A stretch of 60,083 bases of DNA, from the NCBI RefSeq assembly GCF_020733705.1, contig NZ_JAJFZM010000010.1:1-60083 (forward strand), read 5' to 3'. The notes under the pieces were generated by a model, which made no database searches, was not told the DNA's origin, and saw only the letters and a program-made list of their open reading frames with translations. Shown here in pieces: positions 1 through 8,416 of the stretch; position 1 is the stretch's first letter; each line of letters begins with the position of its first letter. The stretch is from Nocardia australiensis. GTDB taxonomy: Bacteria; Actinomycetota; Actinomycetes; Mycobacteriales; Mycobacteriaceae. The position numbers and the translations under genes are program-made.

Positions 1-209
1 TACCACTGGCCAGGATTGACGGTGAAGTCCTCGAGCGACTTCTTACCCAGCAGATGTTCCTTCGACAGTGGTGGTCGGTCGTATGGCAGCTGTTCTTCGG
101 CACCGATCACGGTGACGGACCCGTCGAAATCGTTGTCCCGCAGTGCTTCCGCGAGTTTCGCGGCGGCCAGCCCGCCGCCGACGATGACGAAGTGACGATC
201 AGAGGTCAT
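1..209 (-). CDS. FAD-dependent pyridine nucleotide-disulphide oxidoreductase, N-terminal part
   Basis: Only the first 69 residues are in the window; the gene runs off the left edge. It opens with a hydrophobic strand and the dinucleotide-binding motif VIVGGGLAAAKLAEALR, followed by a second beta strand (VTVIGAEE) and the LPYDRPPLSKEHLLG segment typical of the ferredoxin/rubredoxin reductase branch (BenD/HcaD-like). The expected role is passing electrons from NAD(P)H to a ferredoxin or Rieske partner, which is family knowledge only because the partner and C-terminal domains are not visible. The ATG at 207-209 is followed directly by the motif, so the start is secure. It diverges from the nitroreductase gene. 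Confidence 0.85.
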   Translation of the reverse strand, partial: MTSDRHFVIVGGGLAAAKLAEALRDNDFDGSVTVIGAEEQLPYDRPPLSKEHLLGKKSLEDFTVNPGQW

Positions 210-379
210 TGCGGACTCCTTGTCTGAAAGGGAACCGGACTCCTGCGTCTCAACCCTACTGTGACCAGCGGCGGCGTTGTCCGGAAAACGGCGCGGGAAC
301 GAATTGCGTACCGGCGTGGTTGGCCGAAATAGCGACGCGTAGAGACCGGCGCTGTTCGACTATGAGGAGGAAGCGACTC

Positions 380-1018
380 GTGAGCACTGACAAGGATGTT
401 GCCGATTTCTGGTTCGACCCGCTGTGCCCCTGGTGCTGGATAACCTCGCGCTGGATCATCGAGGTCGAGCAGGTCCGCGATATCGAGGTCCGATTCCACG
501 TGATGAGCCTGGCGGTGCTCAACGAGGGTCGCGACGGCATACCCGACGGATACAAGGAGCTGCTCGCCACCGGTTGGGGGCCGGTCCGGGTCGCTATCGC
601 CGCCGCGCAGCAGCACGGTGACAAGGTGCTCGCACCGCTGTATACCGCGATGGGCACCCGCATCCACAACCGGCGCGACGAGTACGTACAGGACTCGCGC
701 GCGGAAAAACTCACCGCGGTGATCGCGGATTCCCTCGCCGAAGTCGGTCTGCCCGCCACGCTGGCCGAGGCGGCCGAGAGCACCGACTACGACGATGCGC
801 TGCGCCAGAGCCACCATGAAGGCATGGACATGGTCGGCCCCGATGTCGGCACCCCGACGATTCACATCAATGGCGCCGCATTCTTCGGCCCGGTGCTTTC
901 GCGGATCCCCCGCGGCGAACAGGCTGGGAAGCTGTGGGACGCCGCGGTGACCCTGGCGGGCTACCCACACTTTTACGAACTCAAGCGCACCCGTACCGAG
1001 GACCCGTCCTTCGACTAG
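380..1018 (+). CDS. Mycothiol-dependent nitroreductase, Rv2466c type (DsbA fold)
   Basis: The 212-aa product has a thioredoxin-like DsbA fold with the redox motif CPWC at residues 16-19 (FWFDPLCPWCW) and the conserved GTPTIHINGAAFFGPVL stretch with the cis-proline. The C-terminal HFYELKRTRTE matches my memory of M. tuberculosis Rv2466c closely over the whole length. That enzyme uses mycothiol to reduce nitro compounds and is part of the oxidative stress response. The open frame extends back to 209, but the GTG at 380 has an AGGAGG at 365-370 and gives the family's length. Nearby rpiB and nei keep the mycobacterial gene company. Confidence 0.9.
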   Translation: MSTDKDVADFWFDPLCPWCWITSRWIIEVEQVRDIEVRFHVMSLAVLNEGRDGIPDGYKELLATGWGPVRVAIAAAQQHGDKVLAPLYTAMGTRIHNRRDEYVQDSRAEKLTAVIADSLAEVGLPATLAEAAESTDYDDALRQSHHEGMDMVGPDVGTPTIHINGAAFFGPVLSRIPRGEQAGKLWDAAVTLAGYPHFYELKRTRTEDPSFD

Positions 1019-1090
1019 CGGTTGCGAGTCGCGACCGGATGCGCCGATCACCGGCGGCGGAGTCGGGCGATGGAGGGGCGAAAGCCATTG

Positions 1091-2320
1091 TCAGGCGACG
1101 GGTTTCGGCGGCAACGCCGGAACCTCGCCGTATCCGGTCGGGTAGCCGCCCGCCGGTGGCGCACCGGCGGGACGGATCGGGCGCAGGAACATGCGCCCGT
1201 GCCTGCTGCGGTCGCGCAGTGCCCACATGCGCCAGGTCAGCACCGGATGCGAGGACATCGCGTTGACCGCCCACACGAAGAAGCCCTTCTCCGCCGCCGC
1301 CCGATCGGCCATCTCGTCGAAGCCGACGAGAGTGTTCATGTACTTGCCCGCGGCCAGGGTGCCCATCGCCGCTCGCGCGCCGGTATGCCGGTAGCAGAAG
1401 CCGTGGTTGTCGGCGGTGTACTCCTGCGCGCGGATCAGTGAACTGCCCAGGATCGGCATGAACGGCGCCAGGTACATGCCGAGCTGCCGCCAATAGGACA
1501 CATGCCCGGCGGCGATATGCCCGACCTCGTGACCGATGATGAACGCCAGCGCGTCTGGTTCCCGTGCCGCACCGCCGATTTCGAACAGGTCGCTGTACAC
1601 CGCGACAAAACGCCGGAATCCGTGTCCGGAGGCGAAGGCGTTGATCTGCCCGTTGCCGAGCAGCACGTACGCGTCGGGGACCTTCTTCATACCGAACCTG
1701 GCCGCCGCCTCGACCACCATCTGATACCCCTCGGGAAACTGCGTCGGCGACATCTTGACGCCATTGACCCGCAGGCCCGCGAAGGTCTGTCCGCGAATGA
1801 ACCACACCAGCAATGGCGCGGCGAGCAGCGCGAGGATGTATTCGTTGATGGTGCCCGTCGCCGCGAGCAGGATCGCGAGCAAGAACCCGACAACGGTGAT
1901 CATCACAACCACGATCAGCAGCGGGATCTCCCAAAGGTGCCGGGCGGGCATGCCGAACGGGGACAGTCCGCGCGGCAGGCTCTGCGGCGGGCTCATCGGT
2001 GGCGCCGGTGGGCCGCCGTAGGGCGAAGGCCGATAGGGCGTATTGCCATAGGGGGCCGTGCCATACGGCGGTGCGGGAAAGGGCGGTGCGGGGTAGGACG
2101 GTGCGGGGTAGGACGGCGCGGGGTAGGACGGCGCGGGGTAGGACGGCGCGGGGTAGGACGGCGCGGGGTAGGACGGCGCGGGGTAGGACTCAGCAGGATT
2201 CGGCGCAGCGGGGTCCGGTGTCGCGGGCGCGTCCTGAGTCTGGTCCCGGCCGGCCTGCTGGGCGTACGGGTCGAGCGGCTGGCCCGTCTGCTGGTGCGGC
2301 TTGGAGTCGTGCGGCTGCAT
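1091..2320 (-). CDS. Membrane-bound M48-family zinc metallopeptidase with SYPAP repeats
   Basis: The 409-aa product has a proline-rich cytoplasmic N-terminus containing seven SYPAP repeats. Two hydrophobic segments follow (IPLLIVVVMITVVGFLLAILLA and ILALLAAPLLVWFI), then an M48 catalytic domain. The zinc motif HEVGH lies near residue 261 (AFIIGHEVGHIAAGH) and the third ligand probably lies in RAQEYTADNHG about 40 residues on. The family (HtpX/Ste24-like) degrades misfolded membrane proteins; the substrate here is unknown. ATG at 2318-2320 starts MQPHDSK; the upstream in-frame extension is arginine-rich and unlikely. It is convergent with the nitroreductase gene and divergent from rpiB. Confidence 0.8.
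   Translation of the reverse strand: MQPHDSKPHQQTGQPLDPYAQQAGRDQTQDAPATPDPAAPNPAESYPAPSYPAPSYPAPSYPAPSYPAPSYPAPSYPAPPFPAPPYGTAPYGNTPYRPSPYGGPPAPPMSPPQSLPRGLSPFGMPARHLWEIPLLIVVVMITVVGFLLAILLAATGTINEYILALLAAPLLVWFIRGQTFAGLRVNGVKMSPTQFPEGYQMVVEAAARFGMKKVPDAYVLLGNGQINAFASGHGFRRFVAVYSDLFEIGGAAREPDALAFIIGHEVGHIAAGHVSYWRQLGMYLAPFMPILGSSLIRAQEYTADNHGFCYRHTGARAAMGTLAAGKYMNTLVGFDEMADRAAAEKGFFVWAVNAMSSHPVLTWRMWALRDRSRHGRMFLRPIRPAGAPPAGGYPTGYGEVPALPPKPVA
2088..2190 (-). repeat. 15-bp tandem repeat encoding SYPAP pentapeptides
   Basis: About seven near-identical 15-bp units (plus-strand core GTAGGACGGCGCGGG) lie inside the M48 peptidase gene and encode SYPAP x7. Units at the 3' end differ only at one or two bases, as expected for recent slippage. 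Copy number may vary between strains (inference). Confidence 0.9.
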
Positions 2321-2391
2321 GGAACGAACTCTATTCAGTCGCGATGTCCCCTGTCGTAGGGCGCCGGAGACGGCCTGACACAATCGCTGCC

Positions 2392-2865
2392 ATGCGCGTA
2401 TACCTGGGTGCCGACCATGCTGGTTTCGAACTGAAGAATCTCGTCAAGGCTCATCTGGAACAGGCGGGCCATCAGGCCGTCGATTGTGGCGCCCTCGAAT
2501 ACGATGCTCTCGACGATTATCCCGCGTTCTGCATCGAGGCGGCGCGGCGCACCGTCGCCGATCCGGGCAGCCTCGGGCTCGTATTCGGTGGCAGCGGAAA
2601 CGGTGAGCAGATCGCCGCGAACAAGGTGGAAGGTGCGCGCTGCGCCCTGGCCTGGAGCGTGGAGACCGCGAAGCTGGCCCGCGAACACAACAACGCCCAG
2701 CTGATCGGCATCGGCGGCCGCATGCACTCCACCGAGGAAGCGCTCGCCATCGTCGACGCCTTCCTCGCCACCCCGTGGTCCGGTGAGGCTCGCCATCAGC
2801 GCCGCATCGACATCCTCGCGGAGTACGAGAAGACCGGCGTCGCGCCCGCTTTGCCCGCGAACTGA
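2392..2865 (+). CDS. rpiB: Ribose-5-phosphate isomerase B
   Basis: The 157-aa product begins MRVYLGADHAGFELKN and contains GLVFGGSGNGEQIAANKVEG, both signatures of the RpiB/LacAB sugar-phosphate isomerase family, with CALAWSVETAKLAREHNNAQ and IGGRMHS further on. It interconverts ribose 5-phosphate and ribulose 5-phosphate in the pentose phosphate pathway. The family's usual cysteine in the FGGSGNG region is replaced by serine, as in the actinobacterial RpiB I recall. The ATG at 2392 matches the family N-terminus; the longer open frame upstream overlaps the repeat of the opposing gene. It lies 23 bp before the nei-like gene, so the two are probably co-transcribed. Confidence 0.93.
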   Translation: MRVYLGADHAGFELKNLVKAHLEQAGHQAVDCGALEYDALDDYPAFCIEAARRTVADPGSLGLVFGGSGNGEQIAANKVEGARCALAWSVETAKLAREHNNAQLIGIGGRMHSTEEALAIVDAFLATPWSGEARHQRRIDILAEYEKTGVAPALPAN

Positions 2866-2888
2866 CGTTATCGGGGTCGTAATCCGCT

Positions 2889-3710
2889 GTGCCTGAAGGA
2901 CATACGCTGCACCGTCTCGCGCGGCTGCATCAGCGGCGCTTCGCAGGCGGTGTGGTGCGAGTGTCGAGCCCGCAGGGCAAGTTCGCCGCCGGAGCCGCGC
3001 GGGTCGACGGGCAGGTGTTGGTGCGGGCCGAGGCGTGGGGTAAGCACCTGCTGCACCACTACGATTCGGGGCTGGTCGTCCACGTTCATCTGGGGTTGTA
3101 CGGAAAGTTCTTCGACGCGCCCATGCCGATGGGTGAGCCGGTCGGTGAGGTTCGGATGCGGCTGTTCGGGGACGGTTCGGCCGCCGAGCCCGGCTACGGC
3201 ACCGACCTGCGCGGCCCCACCGCGTGCGAGGTGTACACCGACCCGGAAGTGGCGGCCCTGACCGAGCGGCTCGGCCCCGATCCGTTGCGTCGCGGCTCCG
3301 ATCCCGATCGAGCCTGGCAGCGAATTCACCGCTCGCGCAGGCCGATCGGTGCTCTGCTGATGGACCAGCGGGTGGTCGCCGGGGTGGGCAATGTCTACCG
3401 CGCGGAACTGCTGTTCCGGCACGGCATTTCGCCACAGCGGCCCGGAACCGCGCTGACCGCCGACGAGTGGGCGGCGATGTGGAGCGACCTCGTAGCGCTC
3501 ATGCGGGTCGGTGTACGGGTCGGCAAGATGGTCGTGGTGCGGCCCGAGGACGATCACGGCGAACCTTCCTATGCGGCGGACCGGCCACGCACCTATGTCT
3601 ACCGCCGCCCCGGTTCGGCCTGCCGGATCTGCGGCACGACGGTCGCACACACCGTCCTCGAGGGGCGAAACCTGTTCTGGTGCCCCAGCTGTCAGCCTCC
3701 AGCTGGCTGA
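2889..3710 (+). CDS. Fpg/Nei-family DNA glycosylase (endonuclease VIII type)
   Basis: The 273-aa product starts with GTG and reads MPEGHTLHRLARLH; the PEGHT start is the catalytic N-terminus of Nei enzymes (Pro2 nucleophile, Glu3). The H2TH region contains VVAGVGNVYRAELLFRHGI and the C-terminus has a C4 zinc finger (Cys245, 248, 265, 268). It excises oxidised bases and nicks the abasic site in base excision repair. Position next to rpiB corresponds to Rv2464c (nei1) in M. tuberculosis. No truncation is seen. Confidence 0.92.
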   Translation: MPEGHTLHRLARLHQRRFAGGVVRVSSPQGKFAAGAARVDGQVLVRAEAWGKHLLHHYDSGLVVHVHLGLYGKFFDAPMPMGEPVGEVRMRLFGDGSAAEPGYGTDLRGPTACEVYTDPEVAALTERLGPDPLRRGSDPDRAWQRIHRSRRPIGALLMDQRVVAGVGNVYRAELLFRHGISPQRPGTALTADEWAAMWSDLVALMRVGVRVGKMVVVRPEDDHGEPSYAADRPRTYVYRRPGSACRICGTTVAHTVLEGRNLFWCPSCQPPAG

Positions 3711-3931
3711 CCTCCGGTAGGCAGCGGCTTGCCGGCGCGGCGTTGGGCCGCAGTTCGGTCACGGCGAGTCGCACGTTTCTGGAATCGCACGTGCGCGCCC
3801 GCGTATCCGCGCTACCGAACGTGACGATATGTGCGGGCCCGCATCGATCGGCGAACACGTGAAGCCGCCGACGACCAGCAGCGATGGGTGACCTAACGGC
3901 CGAGAGCGACGCTGGGGGTGGCGCGTCGCCC

Positions 3932-4885
3932 TCAGCCCGCCACCGCGGTTTCGATATCCGGTTCCTTCGGCTCGGCGGGCGCGAAACGCTTGCCGCCCGC
4001 GGTTTTCGCCGCGTACATCGCGCGGTCGGCCCGCCGTAGCAGGTCGGTGAAATCGCATGGGGTGCCCGGCGCGCAGTAGGCGGTTCCGACACTCGCCGAC
4101 ACCGGGACCGGCCCCGCCGTCGACCACACCGGGTCGCGCAGCGCGCCGACGATCTGGTGTGCCAAATCGTCGAGGTTGTTCTGGTCGGGATTGATAGCGA
4201 GTACGAACTCGTCGCCGCCGTAGCGGCAGATCACCGTGTCGGGCGGACAGATCTCGCGCAGCCTGCGGGCGAGCTCCACGAGCACCTCGTCGCCGACCGC
4301 GTGCCCGAAGCCGTCGTTGATCTGTTTGAACCGGTCGAGGTCGATCAGCAGCAGGCCGACCCCACGGGCCGGGTCGGTCGCCATCAGCTTCACCCGATCC
4401 TGGAGCAGGGTGCGATTGGCCAGATCGGTGAGTGCGTCGTGGGTCGCCTCGTGCCGCAATCGATGCTGCAAAGCGGCGATCTCCTGGACGCGCAGCGATA
4501 CTGCGGCCGAAATATGTTGCTCCTGCTGGGCGAGCGCCCGTTCCTGCAACGCCTGGGCATAGCTGTCGATGGCCTGACTCGCGACCAACGGCCAGCGGGT
4601 GGCGACCAGCGATCCCGGTGTGCCCGCGAGAAAACCGAGTAGCCAACGGGTGGCCTGCGCCAGCATCCTGGTCCGTTCGAATGGCGCTTCCACCAGTCGT
4701 GCGCCGAGCTTTCGTGCGGCGGGCACCGGGAAGGGCTCGGACTCGGCCAAATGGAGCAGTTGTTCGATGATCTCGACGAGTACCGGTTCCAGCTGTTTCG
4801 GTGCGGCGTGTGAGCCGGGCTCGGCGCAGACAGCATGCGCCCACGCCCTGGCCATCCTTACTACCTCGGTCGACATCGCACTCAC
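3932..4885 (-). CDS. GGDEF-domain diguanylate cyclase
   Basis: The 317-aa product has an N-terminal helical region of about 145 residues without a recognised sensor or membrane segment, then a GGDEF domain from about residue 148 (HEATHDALTDLANR...). The active-site motif GGDEF is intact at 223-227 (RYGGDEFVLA), and DLDRFKQINDGFGH supplies the metal-binding aspartate region. The family makes cyclic di-GMP from two GTP. I do not see an RxxD product-inhibition site at the usual spacing upstream. The start MSAMSTEV uses the ATG at 4883-4885. Confidence 0.88.
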   Translation of the reverse strand: MSAMSTEVVRMARAWAHAVCAEPGSHAAPKQLEPVLVEIIEQLLHLAESEPFPVPAARKLGARLVEAPFERTRMLAQATRWLLGFLAGTPGSLVATRWPLVASQAIDSYAQALQERALAQQEQHISAAVSLRVQEIAALQHRLRHEATHDALTDLANRTLLQDRVKLMATDPARGVGLLLIDLDRFKQINDGFGHAVGDEVLVELARRLREICPPDTVICRYGGDEFVLAINPDQNNLDDLAHQIVGALRDPVWSTAGPVPVSASVGTAYCAPGTPCDFTDLLRRADRAMYAAKTAGGKRFAPAEPKEPDIETAVAG

Positions 4886-5326
4886 CCGGCACAGGTCCGG
4901 TCGGTACCCCGGTGCCGTGTGCCCGCACCGGCGCCGGTGCGGCCCCGATCGTCCCCACTGCTACGCGGTTGGGTCCACCTAGCTTGGTGCACGCTCACCG
5001 CCCCCTTTCCAGGTACCCCCGTCCGGCAAAAAGGATCCTAGCAAGCCACTCGGCTTCGAAATACGTCGTTTTACAACGTGTTCGCGAACCCTCGCGAATG
5101 GCGATCGGGTATGACATCGCTCAGGAGGCCGAGACGTTACATATCAATTTTCATTCGCTGAGAAGTCGCGGACCGGAACGCCGAGGGCGCGCCGGGAAGG
5201 GGGAAACGGGTGCGGCATCCCGCTGGAATCGACTGTTGTTACCCGCTGATTGGCGTTTCCGAAGCGAGGTTCGGTACAGTCGGTGCGCACGCGACATCGT
5301 GGCGATCCCATCGGTGTCGTTTGCCT
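4886..5326. other. Host intergenic region upstream of tRNA-Gly
   Basis: About 440 bp between the divergent GGDEF gene and the tRNA. The open frames here are short and lack convincing starts. A possible tRNA promoter is TTGGCG (5250-5255) and TACAGT (5275-5280), with a rather long 19-bp spacer. Nothing else is recognised. Confidence 0.4.
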
Positions 5327-5400
<74 letters not shown>

Positions 5401-5461
5401 CCGAAAAACAGTCACTGACCAGCGCCGGAGCAACATCCGGCCAATCAGCTCAAACGGCTAG

Positions 5462-5482
5462 TGTAGCCAAATGTGTAGCCAA
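5462..5482 (+). repeat. Candidate integrase arm-type sites, left arm
   Basis: Two direct copies of TGTAGCCAA start at 5462 and 5474 (12-bp spacing), 64 bp inside attL. The same 9-mer is paired inside the right end (58602, 58615) and again outside the prophage at 58909 and 58921. Their placement fits P-arm binding sites of the integrase N-terminal domain; the assignment is inference. Confidence 0.7.
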
Positions 5483-5537
5483 CACACCCTCTCTCGCACC
5501 GCTGCCGAGCCCTTACGGTTCGAGAGATGCGGGGGAG

Positions 5538-5966
5538 TTGCTGCGGTGGGAGCACGACTACCAGCAGCACGGATATCTACCGCATGTCGATAGCGACAAC
5601 GCTACGGATGCCGGCTACCTCTACGCCCGCATCCAGGAAGCGCTCGCGCTCGCTGCCGAGTACGGGGCGTCTGAGGGCGATCGTCTAGCCGAGCTGAACG
5701 CACTGAAGGTTCGGATCGAGGAACTCGGTAGAGAGCTCCGGTTCCACAGTGCCGACGCCAGAGCCTTCCTGGAAACCCTCCGAGGTGTCGTGCCCGACCT
5801 TCAATGGGTCTGTGGGGGTACCTTCTGCGTCTTCGCCGACGACGAGGACGCCGCACTAGCGGCAGCGACCCGCCTACGCCTGCCCGAGATGGCCCCATAC
5901 CGCAGCGGTCGCGTGTGGCGCGGTGAGATCGAGGGCTGGCCCGTCTCCGTCTACGGACCCGCATGA
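5538..5966 (+). CDS. Prophage protein of unknown function (142 aa)
   Basis: No family is recognised. The product is acidic and helical in its first 90 residues (an N-terminal NATDAGYLYARIQEALALAAEY and a likely amphipathic helix ALKVRIEELGRELRFHSADARAFLETL). A compact C-terminal part follows, ending WRGEIEGWPVSVYGPA. The frame opens at a TTG (5538); no better in-frame start with a clear ribosome site is visible, so the first residues are uncertain. It overlaps the next gene by ATGA, indicating translational coupling. It is the first gene inside attL on the + strand. Confidence 0.55.
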   Translation: MLRWEHDYQQHGYLPHVDSDNATDAGYLYARIQEALALAAEYGASEGDRLAELNALKVRIEELGRELRFHSADARAFLETLRGVVPDLQWVCGGTFCVFADDEDAALAAATRLRLPEMAPYRSGRVWRGEIEGWPVSVYGPA

Positions 5967-6130
5967 CCATCGACAGCCCCGAAGCGCTCGACGCCCTACC
6001 CGTCGGCGCGATCATCTCCGATCACGGTCGGCTGGCCGCGAAATCCTCGGTCGGTGCGTGGATCTACGGCGACGGGGAGGCGTGGCAGCCCAGGCTACCG
6101 GTCACCCTCCTCGGCGTCGACGTCCTGTAA
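5963..6130 (+). CDS. Small prophage protein (55 aa)
   Basis: It starts at the ATG inside the ATGA overlap with the previous stop, which is good evidence of a real coupled gene. The product reads MTIDSPEALDALPVGAIISD... and ends LPVTLLGVDVL; it has no cysteine cluster, membrane segment or known domain. Similar short 'LPVGA-I-D' proteins are familiar from actinobacteriophage accessory regions, but their function is unknown. Confidence 0.6.
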   Translation: MTIDSPEALDALPVGAIISDHGRLAAKSSVGAWIYGDGEAWQPRLPVTLLGVDVL

Positions 6131-6215
6131 CCCCGCAGTTTCTCGCCGGGCGCAGGGGGACGCCCGGAGTTCGAGTCACCCCCGTCTATCCAACACACAC
6201 AACAGGAGTATGTCC

Positions 6216-6830
6216 GTGACCGGACCGCAGTACCCACAGCAGCCACAGCAGCCCTACGGCCAGCCCTACCCGCAGCCGCCACGCAAGAAGAGCAAGGCAT
6301 GGTTGCTCGCCCTGCTCATCCCCGTCGCCGTGTGTGGCCTCGGCGGTGGATGCGTCGCCCTCGTCGCGAACAGCGGGGACGAGCCGACAGTCGTGGCATC
6401 CGGAGCGGCGGCACCGACGCCCAACTCCCGCAACGCCATCGCCCCTGCGGGCACCGAGGTGCGCGACGGCAAGTTCGCGTTCATCGTCACCTCGATCGAC
6501 GCGCCCGTTCCGACTGTCGGAACCAATCAGTACATGCAGCAGACCGCGCAGGGCGAGTACGTCCAGATTCACGTCACCGTGACCAACATCGGCACCGAAG
6601 CACGCAGCTTCTACGGCGGCAGCCAGAAACTCACCGACGAGCAGGGCCGCGAGTTCGGCAACGACAGCGGGGCCGAGATGAACGTCAACCCGCACCTGTC
6701 CACGGACATCAACCCAGGCAACCAGATTGACGCGATCCTCGTGTTCGACGTGCCCGCCGGCGCGGTTCCCGCATCGCTCGAGCTGCACGACTCCATGTTT
6801 TCCGGCGGCGCGAAAGTCGCTCTGCGCTAG
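6216..6830 (+). CDS. Membrane-anchored DUF4352-like protein
   Basis: The 204-aa product has a Gln/Pro/Tyr-rich cytoplasmic head (about 25 residues), one membrane segment (AWLLALLIPVAVCGLGGGCVALVA), and an extracellular immunoglobulin-like domain. The domain has the DUF4352 pattern: GKFAFIVTSID, GEYVQIHVTVTNIGTEARSF, then QKLTDEQGREF and a final LELHDSMFSGGAKVAL. Such proteins sit on the outer face of the membrane. In a prophage this could alter the lysogen's surface or exclude other phages (inference). AGGAG at 6204-6208 fits GTG 6216; the ATG at 6210 is in frame but too close. Confidence 0.7.
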   Translation: MTGPQYPQQPQQPYGQPYPQPPRKKSKAWLLALLIPVAVCGLGGGCVALVANSGDEPTVVASGAAAPTPNSRNAIAPAGTEVRDGKFAFIVTSIDAPVPTVGTNQYMQQTAQGEYVQIHVTVTNIGTEARSFYGGSQKLTDEQGREFGNDSGAEMNVNPHLSTDINPGNQIDAILVFDVPAGAVPASLELHDSMFSGGAKVALR

Positions 6831-6891
6831 CGACACTCCCTGTCAATTCATTCACCGACAACCCCATCTATCAGCAAGGAACCGAATCATC

Positions 6892-7515
6892 ATGCGCACC
6901 ACCATCGCTACCGCCCTGCTCGCCATCGCCGCCACCGGCATCATGTCTGGCACCGCGGGCGCCGCCCCTACCCCGACAGTCCCGGAGACAGTGCAGGGCA
7001 ACACCGCCGGTGTCGGCTACACCGTCGCCCGCGACGGCGCGAAGGTCATCACCACCCTTACCGGGGGCACATTCCGGACCGCCGAGGACGGCGTGGACGT
7101 GCTCGACCAGGGCGGCCGGATCGTCGCCCATCTCCCGATGCGCGTGGCGGTCGAGAACTACGACCTCGCGCTCACTCCGCACGTCGAAGGCGCGAAGCTC
7201 ATCGCAGACGCACACGCCGAGGAGATCGGGTCGTGGCGACTCACCTCCCCGTGGCAGCGCAGCATCGAGGCCGGCATCGGCATCGGCGGCCTCACCGGCG
7301 CGCTCGCCGGGGCGTTCGTGGGCATGGTGATCGGCATCCTCGCCGGAGGAATCCTCGTGCCCATCACCCTGCCCATCGGGCTCATCGTCGGCCTGCTTGG
7401 TGGCATGGCCGTCGGCGGGGCAGCTGGGGCCAGCATCCCGAACTCGCAGACCCCGGATCAGTGGGACTACCAGCAGGAGTGCGATGGCAGCGGCGAATAC
7501 CGCTTCTGCTGGTAA
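6892..7515 (+). CDS. Secreted protein with C-terminal glycine-zipper membrane segment
   Basis: The 207-aa product has a cleavable-looking signal peptide (MRTTIATALLAIAATGIMSGTAGAA) and a soluble middle part with VGYTVARDGAKVITTLTGG and HLPMRVAVENYDLALTP. It then has a long Gly/Ala/Ile hydrophobic stretch (about residues 125-180), and ends with two cysteines (ECDGSGEYRFCW) that could form a disulphide. It resembles secreted proteins seen in multiple copies in Nocardia genomes, of unknown function (from memory). With its neighbours it forms a surface-directed cargo set. Confidence 0.65.
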   Translation: MRTTIATALLAIAATGIMSGTAGAAPTPTVPETVQGNTAGVGYTVARDGAKVITTLTGGTFRTAEDGVDVLDQGGRIVAHLPMRVAVENYDLALTPHVEGAKLIADAHAEEIGSWRLTSPWQRSIEAGIGIGGLTGALAGAFVGMVIGILAGGILVPITLPIGLIVGLLGGMAVGGAAGASIPNSQTPDQWDYQQECDGSGEYRFCW

Positions 7516-7545
7516 CCCGAAACCCCAACCTCAAGAGGAGATGGC

Positions 7546-7583
7546 ACCGCCCCGGAATCCGCGACATTGGAGTCTGGGGCGGT
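7546..7583 (+). terminator. Possible terminator after the secreted-protein gene
   Basis: ACCGCCCC (7546-7553) pairs with GGGGCGGT (7576-7583) around a 22-base loop, followed by only two T. The stem is stable but the loop is long and the T tract weak. Confidence 0.4.
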
Positions 7584-7798
7584 TTGCCGTGCATCCCCCG
7601 GGAGGTGTTGGCGGTCCAGACACGGCATGGGTCGTAACGAGCGGCCTAGATTCTCCGAATCACCATGCGTAGCCACCGGAACACCGGTACGTTCCGGTGG
7701 CCTTGACTTTTCATTCAGGGGGTAGTTCCCAAGGTGTCCTCTATCGCCAATAATGAGGCTATGACGATCGGCCAATTTCCAAGGGAAGGGGGTGAAAC

Positions 7799-8416
7799 AT
7801 GGCATTCCCGGTCGATCTGACATGCGCCTTGACGGGGGCTACCCCCGGCCAGCTGTCACGATGGCGGCGATCACCAGGCGCGCTACTCAACCCAGAGGTA
7901 AGTCAGGCCCCTCGGGTTCTCTACTCATTCCGCGACGTGCTTGCGCTGCGCACGATGGTCTACCTGCGGACCCAGGTTTCTCTCCAGCGAATACGGAAGG
8001 CATTCCATTCGTTGGCGGGTATGGATCTCACTGATCACCCCTCGCGGTATCGACTCGTATCGGACGGTGACTCGGTATACCTCGTGGATGAGGAAGGCCA
8101 GGCAATGGACCTCGTGAGAAGACCCGGCCAGAGGGTGATCGCGGAGCTGGACGAGGTCTTCGCGCCATTCCGCAACTTCAACGACGATCCGGTTGTCGAC
8201 TTCCTGCATCCGCGGCAGAGGCTTGAGGTTCGCGAGGGTCGGATGGGTGGCTGGCCGACGGTCAGCGGCACTCGTGTCCCTTATGACACCGTGGCTGGCT
8301 TGCAGCGCGGAGAGCACGGGATAAGCGCGCAAGACGTGAACCGGTTCTACCCGGACGTGTCCACTGACGCAGCTCTCGATGCAATCAGCTTCGACGAGCA
8401 GGTAAAGTCCGCGTGA
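7799..8416 (+). CDS. VapB45-like antitoxin with DUF433 domain
   Basis: The 205-aa product has a MerR-like N-terminal DNA-binding part (TGATPGQLSRWRRSP ... LYSFRDVLALRTMVYLRTQ) and a C-terminal DUF433 domain. Its signature is GGWPTVSGTRVPYDTVAGLQRGEHG followed by DVNRFYPDVSTDAALDAISF. This is the architecture of M. tuberculosis VapB45 (Rv2018). It should bind and neutralise the toxin encoded next and repress the operon. A purine-rich AAGGGAAGGGGG precedes the ATG at 7799. It overlaps the toxin start by GTGA. Confidence 0.8.
   Translation: MAFPVDLTCALTGATPGQLSRWRRSPGALLNPEVSQAPRVLYSFRDVLALRTMVYLRTQVSLQRIRKAFHSLAGMDLTDHPSRYRLVSDGDSVYLVDEEGQAMDLVRRPGQRVIAELDEVFAPFRNFNDDPVVDFLHPRQRLEVREGRMGGWPTVSGTRVPYDTVAGLQRGEHGISAQDVNRFYPDVSTDAALDAISFDEQVKSA

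Noticed and set aside
206..1051. - strand 281-codon frame opposite the nitroreductase
   Set aside because: It mirrors a gene matched over its full length to Rv2466c and has no start signals.
2088..2190. Short tandem repeats as a possible CRISPR array
   Set aside because: Units are 15 bp without spacers and translate to SYPAP in the M48 gene.
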